Translations under genes and position numbers: made by a program
Notes under the pieces: model-generated
The model's database searches: none
Told to the model about the DNA's origin: nothing
The model's input: the letters and a program-made list of their open reading frames with translations, nothing else
From: Apoderus coryli
Taxonomy: Eukaryota > Arthropoda > Insecta > Coleoptera > Attelabidae
DNA length: 64,000 nucleotides
Assembly (NCBI GenBank): GCA_911728435.2
Contig: OU452212.1
Location: 1,928,563-1,992,562 of the forward strand
Reading direction: 5' to 3'
Shown: piece after piece, positions 13,501 through 25,832 of the stretch
Position numbering within the stretch: position 1 is the first letter of the stretch
How the letters are laid out: the number at the start of each line of letters is the position of its first letter

Positions 13501-16500
13501 CGAACTTAGCAAGACCAACAGAGTTTCCCTTGTTTGGATCCGCGGACATTCCGGTATCAGGGAAAGCCAATAAACCGATAAGTTATCAAAAAGGGGATGT
13601 AGCCTCCTTTGTAGGGCTTGAATCGTTCTGCGGCTTAGGGAAACACACCTACAAGGAGAAGTTCAGAATTAAGGAGGAAATAGAGAGAGCAATACTCTGG
13701 TAAAATCTTCCTGGACTGATACACTCCAAATAATTCCTTGGAAACTTCAATCATGAACTCAGAAGCCAACGCAAGGAACACTTGGGGCATGAAATCATGC
13801 AAGATGGAGACGTGTTGCGTCTGAGACCAGCGAAGCTACTGGAGTTCATATAAGAGCTTGATTGAGAGTTGTAACTTGAGACTCAGATCAGACAGACATC
13901 CATAATTTTAATCTAAATATCGCATGTATCGAAGATCATAGAAAGGATCCTGATAACTCAATGACAAAGATATTTTTATTCATCATGTCAAGAGGAACGA
14001 TGTGAGGCTTATTTGGTATTCCAAGCATAGTTAATGGCCAGCCCTATAGTATTAAATCGTAGGCAGCTCAAGACTCATAATGCATAAAGCATTGATAGCA
14101 GACAGCACACGCGGATTATTTTTTTAAGGTTGCATTCAAGGACATCAGCCAGTCACCCATCCATCCCTCCACAGCTTGACGATTCCTCAACACATCCACA
14201 AAGTGTAATAGAATTGATAGATCTTGGCATAGTCCGCATTGAATGCTACTTTCGTCCGTCTCTTAACAGAAAATCCTAGGGGTTATTTTTGAAAATGGTC
14301 TGACTCACAGATCTAGAAACTAGATCTGTAGTCTGACTTCATCCGTCATTGCGGTCATAACTTCTGCTTCAGAGTTGCTCAAGTGTATTATTAGAAACAG
14401 GACATGTTTCCATACCCTAAATGCATTGGAGCTTTTATATTATAAGCTCAAATATACCTCATTAATCTTGAACCCAATTAATGATTGCTATGTCCGTAAT
14501 GTGGAGTCTGCACTGACAAGTTTCCTGCAATATTTAGCCTATCAAGTGGAAGATATTTATACTGGCAGGTGAATTTCAATAGGATATTATTGCGCATTTG
14601 TTAAAAGAAGATAAATTAATAAAATAGTGAGGCCAGATCACATATGTAGTATGTGAACTGGAAAGGTCCCAGTACAGATCACCGAGGAAATCCATTGATT
14701 GAACATTGAAAGAACACCCTCTTTCCTCCTACTCTAATCCTGAACGTGCGCTTTCTGTCCACAAAGGTACACCACTCAAGCCATATCAACTCAACTTGTG
14801 CAAAAGCCTACGAAATCGTACCGTGTTAATTGTCGTTTCAAAATATAAGACCGGCTCAATGTTATCCTCGTTTATTTTGAAAAAATAGTCCATTCTAAAG
14901 TGGAGTTGTATATTTTCAATGACAAATAAAACAAATTATCCTCGTTTGCTATCCACACATGTGAAATGTTAACAGATTCGTATCTATCGACCTTCCTGAC
15001 AAAAACCTATGCTGAGGAGATAAACTTGAAAGGTGGAAAGCATACCTGTGAGAACTGTTCGATGATGAAAGACCTCCAAGATCAGAAATTGTATATGCCT
15101 TGGAGACTATGAGACCCGGTAAGGCTGCTGGTCCTGATCGGATACCCATAATACAGCTTATCAAACTCTTTGACGATGTGATCGATATTCTTCTGGACCT
15201 CTTTAACCGCATTTATGATAAGGGGGAAATTCCTAAGCAATGGCTACCACCCACTTTTTGCTCATACCCAAGAAACCGAATAACAATATTTATAAAGATG
15301 AAGGAGTTATTTACGAGTCGGGATATTAACGTGGAACTTAGGATGAGGATGCTGCGTTGTTATGTTTTTTCCAGGCTCTTGTATGGGGTTGAAGCATGGA
15401 CCAAACCACATCGACAAACTACAAGTAATCGAAATGTGGTGGTACCGTAGAATGTGGCGTAAATCATTAACACCATGAACAAAAAAGCTTCAATACCTGG
15501 GTCATATAATAAGAGAACACAAATACACACTTCCCCAACTGATAGTCCAGGGAAACCTTACTTACTGGAAAGCGGAGCATTGGAAGACGCCGTGTGTCCT
15601 GGCTAAAGAACCTGAGGGATTGGTTTAACTGTAGTAATGTTCAACTGTTCAGAGCTGCAATCAATAAGGTCCGGATTGCTGTGATGATAGCAAACCTCCG
15701 ATAGGGGATGCACTATAAGAAGAAGAACTCTGTTACACCTTTTTGTAAATAGGGATTATGATTGAGCTGGTATGGACTCTGACAGGAACATGTCCATCAA
15801 GACGCTCACAGCCAAACACCTTGAATTTATCTCCAGCGATTCTTTGAACACATAACACTCTCACATGTAAAGACGACAGTGTGCATGACCTTTAGAAGCG
15901 TTTATCTTACTTTGCAATGCTTCAAATATCTTTCCATCGTATTCCATGGCATTAAAACAATGTTAAATGAAAATTAACATTTGAAAATATTCCCCGAAAC
16001 TTATAAAATTCCTATTTTTGACTAAAATAAGCTTTATTGTTGATACAAAATTTATATTGAGAACTTTGACTTACGTTGATGGTGTAATCTTTGTTAAATC
16101 CTCTCCAATAGTTTCAATAACGCGTCTGCCCCATAACCATAGACCCACAGAAATGCCGAATCCGCCATAAAATAAAATGTACAAAGGTGTTTCAGCCTTT
16201 TGAGCTACATTCCCTTCGGAATATATCAGCCAAAGGGTTATTAATGGACCAATGGCATTGCTAAAAAAAGTACAAAAACATAAAACAATTTTGAAGAATT
16301 CTTAACTGTTGTATCAATAAAACAATACTAAGCATTTTGTAATTATTTTAAATTGATCATCCTCTTGCTAAGATTCATATTTGTCTTTTGATTATTTTTG
16401 TATTCGTACGCTGCACGAGAAAAGAAAGTAAAAATGATCGAAACTTCTCTGGAAACCCACATTATTTGGGCTTGTTTCCCTGTAGGCAGCTTTTGCGAGG

Positions 16501-19500
16501 ATTGGGATAGCTCGTGCACAGCCTTCTTTAGAAAAGCCATGAAACAGTATATTTGGCAACGTCGAGTTCCAGTCGATTTGTGTGTGTTTACATTATGACA
16601 GTGTGACACGCGGTCTAATTAAATCAGTGCGTATTGAGGTTAATTAAAGCTTTTTTTTATCAAACTACGAGTACATAGTGTGTATAAAAAGTTTGATAAT
16701 AAAACAAAGTGATTTGTTTGGAGTGTATTGAGATGTTGCCATTGTCTGTTCATGGCTAACGGCTGTGGCTCGTTTCATGTCGAAGTATCCTGTACCCAAC
16801 TGCACTTTATACGGTTCAAATCAATGACACCAAATTTCTATTGCCAAGAATGTAATGGTTTCTTTTTCTTACCTGACATCATTGCCACCGTGTGCAAAAC
16901 TCCCAAATATCGCCGTTAATATCTGGAGAAAACTAAAGAGTCTTGCAACGCCTTTATTCTCCACCACATCAGTTTCCTCGGAACGCATATCCACAGCGGT
17001 ACAACAACTTTCTTGACCTTTAGTGAAGCTCTTCTCTTTTATAAGCGGGACGCCACTGGAACTTGGGGACAATGTGGCGTTACTTTCCACTAACGGCAGT
17101 GGGTTTTGTGGGTGTTGTTTGACAGTATTATTGACGTCACTGTCACTTAGTGGGAGGTTGGTGGGTCTCGTTTGCATCAGACGCGTTTCTTTGGCCTGTA
17201 AGAAATTGACACTTTGCGTTGCGAAATCATCAATACTGGGATTCAGAAAGTCCACATTGCTTAGAAGAAATAGGTAATTTAAAATGTTGGCCCAATTCCG
17301 TACGCAGGAGAGGACTGTGGAGTGTGAAGAAAGCAATCGGTTCTCCACGACCGGAGGCTTGGTTAACACGGAACAGGAAAAACCTGAGGCATTCGCTGAC
17401 TGCTTGGGACAACATCCATTCCGATCAAGACGAGGATCACATCGACAGCATTGACCATTCAGCGTGCAGACTCCAAAGAAACGAGGAGACAACCGTGATC
17501 AGGCGATTGAAAAACAAGAAGTCACCAGAAACCCACAGGATCTCCAATCGAACGATCAAACAGCTTCCGAGGTAGGATTTAGCGATAGTTCATCAAGAAT
17601 TCCTCTGATCGATGGAAAGAGGTTGAGGTTGCAATGATACCGAAACATCTGCACTTCCCACGACTACAGACCCATCAGCTTGCTGAATTGCTTGGAGAAG
17701 GCGACTGATACTCTGGCGATTAAGGGAAGGGACAGAAGACCTGGGTGTCGTTCCAGACGAACAGTTCGGCTTCAGGGAGGCCCATAGTAGGAAACAACAG
17801 GTGCTCAGGATTGTTGAGTATTCAGTTGTTTCCGGACGTTGCAAGAGCTTCTGAAAGATCCTACTATGATGGTCTCATATAAAATATGATTCAACTTGGA
17901 TATTCCTTAAGCATCATCCAATTGCAGCACAGTATGCTGCCGATACAGCACTTCTGACAAGAAGCACTCAACCAAGGATGGTCATCAGATACTTCCAGCG
18001 GACAGCAGACAGGATGAGCGAGTGGTGCTCGACTGGGCGTATTAAAATAAACGCTGAGAAACGTACTGCCTTGTTTATCGGTGGAAAAAGAAGAAAGGAA
18101 CCTTGAGGACATGTGGAAATCGATGGAGAAGACGTCGAATGGCAGGCCACGGCAAAGTACCTCACGTTACTTTAGACAGAGGCCTGACAATCCAGAAGCA
18201 CATCAGCATAGCAGCCGTAAAAGGGCAGGCGGCTATCAACGGGGTGCTGCCATTGATCAAATCAAGCTACTCATCATCAAGGGTGTCGTAGGACCGGTCA
18301 TGTCGGAATAACTGGAACTGGAAGCAAAAGAGAATAAGGATATCAGAATAGCACTCGACGCACCATAGTCCGTGAGGAACGACCGTATCCGTAGGGATTT
18401 AGGTCTCAACTTCTTGATGGAAAATCAGAGAGCAACTTTGTGCAAGAAGGTTCATGAGGCCAAGATGTCAACCCTAGGCTCTATAGGGGGAAGACAACGA
18501 AGATTCTAGCGGCGTGCAAAGTAGACACAATCCAATCGGAAGAAACGTCAAAGTTCCAACTAGTTATAAGACAAATATAGTAGCAGACGAGACGAGAAAG
18601 AAGAGATGATAGATAGACCTTCACGACATAGTCCCAGGCCTTCTGAATATGAAAGAAGAGCCTCTGGAGAATAGAAGTTTTTAAATAACAAATAAATATG
18701 TCTTACTTGGATATAGCCATTTTTACCATCGCTCGTACTACTCTCTTTCATCGGAAATACATATTTTGCCGATGACACGGCACTGTCCATTGATTTTAAT
18801 TCGGTATTTTCGGATATCACTTGTAATTGACGTTCAAATATGGCTGAGTTACGATTTGATTTACGCGTAGGACTAGTTTCGGGTGAAGTATCTGAAAATA
18901 TACACTTAAACTTTGAAACACAAAGATACAAAAGCCTTTGCCGATTACCAATTACCTGTAGATTCGCTAATATTAAAATTGACTCGGGATTTTTCAGTCG
19001 TGATCTCTTTTTGAATGCGTTTTCTTTGCCATGGTACAACAATCAACCATATAAACACCATTGATACCACTGCTACAGAGGAGCTGATTGCTATTGCCAA
19101 CCATAATGGTATGCCATCCATGTAGAGAAGTTTCGGTCCATCTAAAACTGAATGGGTACTTTTGAAGATGGGGTGAAGAGTTTACCGATTGAAACAATGG
19201 TTTAGTTAAACGTTTTAACCCAGTTAATAAAAAATTTAGGTGAAATTCTTGGTATAAATCTATGATTTGCTCCACAGATTTCTGAACATTGTCCATAAAA
19301 TAATCCTCTTCGTGAGATAGAGATTCTAGTTTGATTTAATCGCCCAGGAGTTGCATCAATTTTTACTCCTAGTGAGGGAATTGTTCAAGAGTGGATAACG
19401 TCAGCTGCAGTTACAATTATTCGAATTTCTGATTAGTAAGGTACTACTATACGATTATCTACATCTAGTAGGCGAAATCTATAGGTTTTTAGAGAGTCTG

Positions 19501-21755
19501 TAGGGGTTATATACGAATCAAATTCAATTTTTTTTAATCCCATAGAAAAATTCCTAAATACGGGTCTGCAAACGTGCAGCTGCTCTTACACGCTGGAATT
19601 TAAACAATGGATATGTGAACACATTATTTGAGCACCAGAATTCTTTTAATGAATGTTTAGACAAACTTATGGACAAAGATCGGATGGATTCAGTTACTAT
19701 TAGTGAAATATGTTTTATAAACTTTTGAGAATGATATTGTTTATTTCGAAATGCAAAAAAGCAGAGGCGGAATGATTTGTGCTGCGAAGAATTGCAGGAA
19801 TAAATATTATAACTGCAATTTATCATTCTTTAGTTTCCCGATGGATAGTAAAAGTCCAATACATCTTAAGCATTCTAAAAAGAGAGCTTAAAAATCTTAC
19901 TAGATGAGTGCAAAAATTCTATTAAATTCTAACTATTATAGATATAAGCAGGTAGTAAATTCTCGTCTCAGGTTTTATTGCCCATTTATTGGGGGTGATT
20001 TTAGCATGTTTTGTAGGTATATAATGGGAAATTCCCAACATGTGTGCTTGTGTTGTTTTTCTGAAGGCCATACACAGGTAAAATATAATACATTCTCAAT
20101 TATACTTAAGGAATTGAAAATCGGTAGACCTATTGTATAAATTAGAACAATTTTATTTTACTCTATCTAAAATTAATAAATTTATATTTGCCCGTAATCA
20201 ATTACACTTTTTTTTCTCACAGGACAATAGAAAGTGGTGGGAGTTCATATTCTCTTTATTTATTCTATGCAAGGGGTTTATTAAAACATTTTAGTTGCCC
20301 ACACAAAACAGGGGGTATGTTTTGTGGTTGTCCAGTAAGTCTCAACTGGTCTTGTCCAGTATGAAAACGTCACTATTAGAGACGAAATCAGGGAGGGCAG
20401 CAAAAGAGGTACAAGGATTTTCTTAAGACCAACATGAAGAAATATGGCATTCAACTTATGTATCTGATGAATGAATGAATGATTAGAAACAGTGTTTTGT
20501 TTTAACAACTCTACCTAATAATTTATTTAAATTGAATAAATGGACACCATTTCCACACAGCTCTCCTCGTGCATGCCGAATATGCTAATTAGTTTGATAT
20601 TCAAGAATATTTACTTACTTACCTATAGAAAAGACATTAACGAATAAGGTGAAACTGTAGAAAAATGGCAAAGACAGAAGACCAGCTTCAAAAGGATCTG
20701 GCCTCTCTAGTATACAAATTTTGATTATCCATAAGAGACATGTTGAGCATAATCCACTGAGTACTGGCGAAATGAACCAGGAACCAACTGAAATGAAATG
20801 AAAAACAGGATAATAACTTCTTAAAATATGAGAAACACAAACTAAAAGGTGATATTTTAAGAACACATACAATTGAGAGAAATGTATGCGTATAACGCCG
20901 ATTTCCGCCAATATCACATCTTTATTTAAGTAATTTGCTGGGGAATTCTTTTGCTCTATTCGTCTAAAACTGCCCTAAATTGCCAGGGAAGAATTCCAAA
21001 TGGTAGTAAAGAAAATTCAGCTTAACGGCTATCTTCCAGTCTATAATGTATCGGATTGGAGTTCTTCAATCAGTTCTTTGTATTTTATTCTATATTTTGT
21101 TGTTTAGAGACCTCTTCTTCTTCTGAGCTACACTGAAGATGATAGTATCAGCAGGACTGTATATTCCAGGAAAACCATAATTATTGTACATGTCACTCAG
21201 AAAGGGAAGCCAGGTTTCTGGAGTGTATGCAACTGAATATCTTACCTATTTTTCCTAAAGTTAACCAATTCACTCCCTGAGTTCCTCTAGCAACCAAACT
21301 GTAACCAACTGTTGCACCCACAATGCTATGAGTGCCAGAAATTGGTAATTTTAAAAATGTCGCTACTATTAACCACGCAGCACTGGCACCCAATGCAGCA
21401 ATTGATCCAAGCATTAATTCGATTTCTGCATCTTTGTAAAGGTTCACATCTAATATACCTTTACGCATCGTGTCCGAAACTTTATAACCTGAAAAAACAC
21501 ACAACAACCTTTGCTTAGCTGGCTTAAGTTAATCGAGATCATAAAGCTTGACTTACCAATCAATACAGCTCCAGCAATTTCACAAAACGTTGCCAACCAG
21601 CATGCCTGGTAGATGGTGAGTACTTTGGAACCCACACTGGTCCCAAAAGAGTTGGCAACATCGTTGGCGCCAATGCCGAACGCCAATACCAATGCTATGA
21701 TGAAACCCAAAACGACAATCCATAGTAGTTCCGAGGAATATGGTTCCAACATCAT
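10551..21755 (-). CDS. SLC20A: PiT-family (SLC20) sodium-dependent phosphate cotransporter, 9 coding exons
   Basis: Type III Na+/inorganic phosphate symporter of the plasma membrane. Exons in transcript order: 21755-21557, 21488-21246, 20787-20623, 19147-18956, 18891-18707, 17195-16873, 16260-16075, 13264-13112 and 10641-10551. Each is bounded by AG/GT(A/R)AG sites. The phases agree and the lengths sum to 1737 nt, giving 578 aa plus TAA. Exon 1 carries the first PiT signature [19 protein letters not shown]. The exon 6/7 join rebuilds the second signature GGNDVSNAIGPL. Exon 2 has the [13 protein letters not shown] segment and exon 8 has [13 protein letters not shown], the paired repeats of the family. 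Exons 5-6 encode the hydrophilic central loop. The last exon ends in a hydrophobic helix. The start is the first of two adjacent ATGs (MMLEPY). A noncoding 5' exon may lie upstream. ATTAAA at about 10437 could be the poly(A) signal. The protein is somewhat shorter than human PiT-1/2 because the loop is short. Introns are full of transposon fragments. Family call is secure; orthology is inferred. Confidence 0.95.
10675..11742 (-). mobile_element. 5'-truncated copy of the Jockey-like element, in the last SLC20 intron
   Basis: It contains a 257-aa open stretch (10872-11645) matching the C-terminal RT region of the 61.6-kb copy with few differences, plus the same 3' UTR and TTA-repeat tail. Homology to the other copy stops at 11742, just upstream of the [10 protein letters not shown] box. 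From there the sequence is a different RT family. The tail ends about 24 bp from the acceptor of the final SLC20 exon. Confidence 0.9.
11743..12495 (-). pseudogene. RTE-like reverse transcriptase fragment
   Basis: Two frames cover one RT. 12162-12491 has [19 protein letters not shown] and a degenerate [13 protein letters not shown]. 11743-12150 has [45 protein letters not shown] and [10 protein letters not shown]. The break between them is an ACACGTA direct doubling near 12181-12194 that shifts the frame. The RT is cut at the YADD box, where it joins the Jockey-like copy at 11742. The clade call rests on the [10 protein letters not shown] and FNLYSEAV style. Confidence 0.75.
12572..12812. repeat. 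MITE-like segment with ACAGGGTG ends, SLC20 intron
   Basis: It starts TACAGGGTGGTCTAC and ends GGACACCCTGTATTT, with an inner ACCGGGTGTTCC. It is noncoding, between the RTE-like fragment and exon 8. Confidence 0.5.
13490..13860 (+). pseudogene. RNase H fragment of a non-LTR element, SLC20 intron
   Basis: The plus-strand frames carry [14 protein letters not shown] (RNase H motif around the last catalytic residues), then [12 protein letters not shown] and a basic tail with several stops and a frameshift. This is typical of the segment downstream of the RT in RNase H-bearing retroposons. It lies in the intron between exons 7 and 8. Confidence 0.55.
14306..14330. mobile_element. 25-bp palindromic nano-element, copy 1
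   Basis: CACAGATCTAG, three A, then the complementary arm. It is directly flanked by GTCTGACT on both sides (14298-14305 and 14331-14338). It lies in the SLC20 intron between exons 7 and 8. Confidence 0.75.
15000..15730 (+). pseudogene. Internally deleted RTE-like retrotransposon remnant, SLC20 intron
   Basis: A start of ELFDDERPP leads into [11 protein letters not shown] and [16 protein letters not shown] (RT fingers). The sequence then jumps directly to [21 protein letters not shown] (thumb/C-terminus), so the palm, including YADD, is deleted. The tail reads [33 protein letters not shown] and IAVMIANLR in broken frames. It ends in an AAGAAG tract near 15720. Confidence 0.7.
17290..18540 (+). 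pseudogene. Heavily mutated Jockey-like RT, SLC20 intron 5
   Basis: The plus strand across frames shows [19 protein letters not shown] near 17660, an RRTVRLQ(G) stretch matching the EQFGFR box, DERVVLDW near 18020, [13 protein letters not shown] near 18170 and [13 protein letters not shown] near 18230. Many stops and frameshifts occur. It fills most of the intron between exons 5 and 6. Confidence 0.6.
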
Positions 21756-21839
21756 AAAGTTAACAAGGTTTTATTTTATTTTGGAAATTAAGGAATGGAA
21801 AAATAGATTCTTGTCTAAAATTGAGATAATATTAAATTA

Positions 21840-22920
21840 TTATTGGAAAGGTTTGAGATGTTTGTTTGTGACTTGAAATCGTTTATTAAATGGATAGTGG
21901 CCATTTTGAGGTTGTTGCTGTAAACCTGAAACAAAAGACATTTTTCTGAAATTATTACAAAATAAACACATAAATAAGATGGGACCCAACACAGAACCCT
22001 GTGGCACTCTCGATGTTGCACGAGTTGAAACCACGATACTCCACACACAAGTTACGTTCATGGAGATAAATAGACGGGAATGTTAAAAGATTCGCAGATA
22101 AACCAAATTATGAAAGCTTATGCAGCAGAATTCCGTGCCTGTCAAAGGCTTTGGTAAAATTCGTATAAATAACGTCGACCTGACCTATCCAAGCTTTCTG
22201 CCAAAAACTGGCTCAACATTACGAGATTAATATCAGCGGATCATCCAGGAAATATCCGTGCTGAATAGGCGTTTGACATGATTAAACAAAATTTCACACA
22301 AAACGATCTCAAAATTCTTGGCAAAATTCGATTGTATAGCAACCTTTTTTGAAGATGGGGCTCGTGCTTGACAGTTTCCAGAAATTCGGAAACTCATTAC
22401 ATTTCAATTAAATATAGTTGAGATCGGTTTAGCGACGACAAAGGCAGGCACACCATCGGGTCCCGAAGTATGTCTAGCTAAGGCTCTGAAAACATCATCT
22501 TCACAAATCTCTCTAATTTGAAGCTGCTGTTTTTCAGTAGTAATACCCCTAGGGTCTTGATAATACCGAGATAATTTTGTCATAGAGAATGCCGAAAGCG
22601 TGTTGCTTGATAATATTCTGTTGGTTGGCGTTCCATCATTATTTTTCTCAATCGTGAAATAATCTATAAGGCAATCAGGTGGTTCACCACCTCGCCAAGC
22701 TAACTCAACAACTACAATATGGTAAAAACATTTTTTGTAAACCTTCTGGTTCATCCCATAATCCAATGATTCTAGCCAAATCACTTGAACTCAAATTTGA
22801 TGAACTGAAAGAAAGAAAAGAATCAGCGAGTTCAATTGTATGTAATTTTGTTAGGGTAATAGACTTAAGTCTATGATTGCTTATAAAAGACCAACATTTA
22901 TTTGGGTTTAACTGCAATAA
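21840..22920 (-). pseudogene. Degenerate non-LTR RT upstream of SLC20
   Basis: On the minus strand, ICEDDVFRALARHTSGPDGV (22440-22520) is the pre-RT segment, IYTNFTKAFDR (about 22160) is motif A, and RVPQGSVLGPILF (about 22000) is motif B. A frameshift and a missing stretch lie between them. It lies just 5' of the SLC20 start codon, so it bears on where that promoter can be. Confidence 0.65.
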
Positions 22921-22929
22921 AAGTCAATG

Positions 22930-22968
22930 GACATGTTTCGAGAGCTCTAAGGCTCTCATCTTCAGCCA
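22930..22968 (-). ncRNA. Hammerhead-like hairpin motif, copy b
   Basis: Minus strand: CTGAAGA, T, hairpin stem GAGAGC/GCTCTC, GAAAC, ATGT. The layout is the same as at 5465-5500 and 54640-54675 with a different stem sequence. Confidence 0.4.
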
Positions 22969-22969
22969 C

Positions 22970-24365
22970 ACAAATCTACAAGCATCAAGAAGAACAAATA
23001 CAAAAATTCTCACAACTTGTTCTGAAATTCTAATGATCACCCTGTAAATCGATGGAAATTTGGAACTTGGACTACTGTCGATGTTTTCCCATTCAACTAA
23101 AATGTTTTCAGAATGGCAGCAGTTCCGGTTATACCGGAAATAAGTGTATAAAAAGAATGTCAAAACTTCGTGATATCCTTTGCTAAATAGTCACAATAAT
23201 AATTATGTTAACAAACAAAAAACTCCCGGTTTCTACTCTCAAATTTACTACGACCTTTGACGTTGACAGGATGACAAATAAAATATTGTCGACCTTTTAA
23301 AAGTGAAGCTACCTTTCAAGAGAGACTACCACATGACTCGTGTTGCCATTTGAGAAAAGAAAAGAACACCATGGGAGATTCAGACAAATTCCGGAGAGGG
23401 GGGCGACATTTATGTTTCTCCCGTGGTGTCCCAACATCCAGGGCCGACCGTCTTCAACGTTAGTATCGAAATCTAGAGTCCAATACACTATTCTTCTATC
23501 GGAATCTTATCCAAGGAGTAACTTGGCCGTATATTTCAATACTTTTTGACGCCGGTATTGGTCTCATTTTGAATTTTCCAGATCTCAAGACAATCCTGCC
23601 CAGTTAGATATACAGGCTGTCCGTACGAGCCGAGACACGTCAGTTTTTATTTATGTTTAACGCAAAATATTGTAGCATAAGTTATGTCAATTATTCTAGG
23701 ACATACTGTATATAATGCCCAAAAATGAGAGACATTTTTTTTTCAGTTCACAGACTTTAAAATAAACTGTCCGATATTTCATTTTTGGGCATTTTGCCGA
23801 AATATTTTCAACGTTAGTGTATGAAATACATCGTGAAATTGAAAGTCTCTCGAACCACACATTTTATCGATTGGCAACTGTTCCAGTTCAACTAGTTTTA
23901 ATAAAAAAGTGTCAGACAAATCTATGCAAACACGTGGTCTAACTTTGATTTAACTACCCCTTTCGCAATCCCTTAACAATGATTTGAATTAGGTAGATAC
24001 ACAATACCTACTATTGCATTGGATTTTGTAATCCTATAAATGTAATGTACCTACATAAATAAGTATCTTAATTAAAATGTATGAGAAATAGCTATTTCTT
24101 ATAATTAAGGAACAAATCTACTAAAATATTTAAAAAAGCAGCAATTCTCTCTATCTACTGCATGCAAATACTTTAATTTAATTATTAAATTGAGATATCA
24201 AATTATATTTACGTGTTTTGAAATTTGAGGTCGCTATTCAACAAATAGTTTTTCCATGATTTACGATGTCGTCGCCATAATCGCGCCGCGAAAAGCACAC
24301 CGGAGTTATTCTCGAAATTGTTGTGGATTTTCAGGGTTGTGCTGTGTTGTCAGATCTAACTTCAA
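22970..24365. other. Gene-free stretch with scattered repeat ends
   Basis: Contains ATCACCCTGTAAATC (23039) and a TTCCGGTTATACCGGAA palindrome (23123), both also seen in the foldback at 52.2 kb. Nothing else is recognised up to the target duplication of the full-length retrotransposon. Confidence 0.5.
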
Positions 24366-24545
24366 TAGATTTAGTGGGCAGAGTTTAATTCGAGTATTGG
24401 TATAGACAAGACATATTTATCTATTCCGCGCGAGTTATTTTTTTGGTGTGTAGCTATATACCTATTGTAGTTGACGATATAAAAATAATTTTTATTTTGT
24501 GATTTTAATATTTGAAAGACCTTTTGTATAGAAATTTCAACTAAT

Positions 24546-25832
24546 ATGAATAATAGTGAGGGCGGTCCAAGCGGACCGCCCCAGGTAAGTACTTTTCCAG
24601 ACTTAAATAATAGATATAGTGCATCTGACACTGGTCCTTTTTACGTTTTTCTAGAGCATAAGGCAAAAAACTTAGGAAGATTGTTCCCTATAAGAGTCGG
24701 ACACTATTTACAAGAGAATAATTCTTTTAAAAACGATATAATTGATATTAAAGCTATAGGTAGAAACAGGGTAAAAGTTATATTCAAATCATATATGGTT
24801 GCTAATAGCCTAGTTAATCATGAATGCATTACAAAAAGAGATTTATTAGCTTATGTACCCAAATTATTCACTCATAAAAAGGGAGTAGTAAAACAAATAG
24901 ATACTTTTTTTACAGAAGAATTTCTGAAACAAAATATTGAATCTCCCAATAAGGTTATAGAAGTAAAACGAATGAAACGGAAAAGATATTTGGAAGACAA
25001 TACTTCAGAATTTGTAGACAGACAAATTATAATAGTGACTTTCCTAGGGAATAAACTTCCTGACAGAATAAAAATAAATATGTGCAGTTTTATCGTTGAG
25101 CCATATATATATCCTGTGGTTCAATGTCTAAATTGCTTAAGATATGGACATACAAAGGTACAGTGTAAGGGTAACAGCAGGTGTCAAAACTGTGGCGAAG
25201 AACATGCCCAAAATGATAATTGTCAGAGTGAAAAATATTGTATTTACTGCAAAAACAATGACCATAACAGCTTATATAAACAATGCGAATTTTACACAAA
25301 GCAGAAGAAAATTAAAACGGTTATGGCCCATAATAATGTCTCTTTCAAAGATGCTGAGGCTCTTGTAAACAATCCATCTTATGCCAAAGTGGCCACGAAT
25401 AATAGATTTGAAATTTTGAATAATTTAGATAATTTTCCCGAACTATCCAATGCAACAAGTTCTACAAATGTAACTTTCAAATCGAATGTATTGAAACCTC
25501 GGTACACATATAACACGCCTTCAAATAATTTGTCTTCAAATACATCATCTAAGAAACGAAAGGCCACCTCTCCCCCTCAATCTCCAACAGAGAGCAATAG
25601 AACTAAAAAACCCCCTAATATCGTAATACCAAATCCTTATCGAGATGAGTACATGGCGCAAAAGTCCAAAATAATAATAGAATTTACATCAGCCATAAAA
25701 AATTTCATTCAAAACCCAAATCTTGTTAGTGAGGAGAATATTGTCAATTGTATTTCTAATATTTTAAATATACCCACCCATTCAGATGGATCAATTGAAA
25801 TTAGCGACGATGACAGGGACTCTACTTACTAA
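24546..25832 (+). CDS. Retrotransposon ORF1 (Gag-like, zinc knuckles)
   Basis: 428 aa, taken to be the RNA-binding nucleocapsid-like protein of the element at 24378-29616. Three Cys/His knuckles lie at about residues 197-245: CLNCLRYGHTKVQC (CX2CX4HX4C), CQNCGEEHAQNDNC and CIYCKNNDHNSLYKQC. The N-terminal half is basic. The C-terminal part is Ser/Asn/Thr-rich with a Lys-Lys-Arg patch. The start is the first ATG after the 5' UTR. The last 47 nt overlap ORF2 in another frame. No stops or frameshifts interrupt it. Confidence 0.9.
   Translation: MNNSEGGPSGPPQVSTFPDLNNRYSASDTGPFYVFLEHKAKNLGRLFPIRVGHYLQENNSFKNDIIDIKAIGRNRVKVIFKSYMVANSLVNHECITKRDLLAYVPKLFTHKKGVVKQIDTFFTEEFLKQNIESPNKVIEVKRMKRKRYLEDNTSEFVDRQIIIVTFLGNKLPDRIKINMCSFIVEPYIYPVVQCLNCLRYGHTKVQCKGNSRCQNCGEEHAQNDNCQSEKYCIYCKNNDHNSLYKQCEFYTKQKKIKTVMAHNNVSFKDAEALVNNPSYAKVATNNRFEILNNLDNFPELSNATSSTNVTFKSNVLKPRYTYNTPSNNLSSNTSSKKRKATSPPQSPTESNRTKKPPNIVIPNPYRDEYMAQKSKIIIEFTSAIKNFIQNPNLVSEENIVNCISNILNIPTHSDGSIEISDDDRDSTY

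Noticed and set aside
18560..19042. Single 160-aa ORF reading across SLC20 exons 4 and 5
   Set aside because: The real coding parts are two exons separated by an intron with good splice sites. The continuous frame is incidental.
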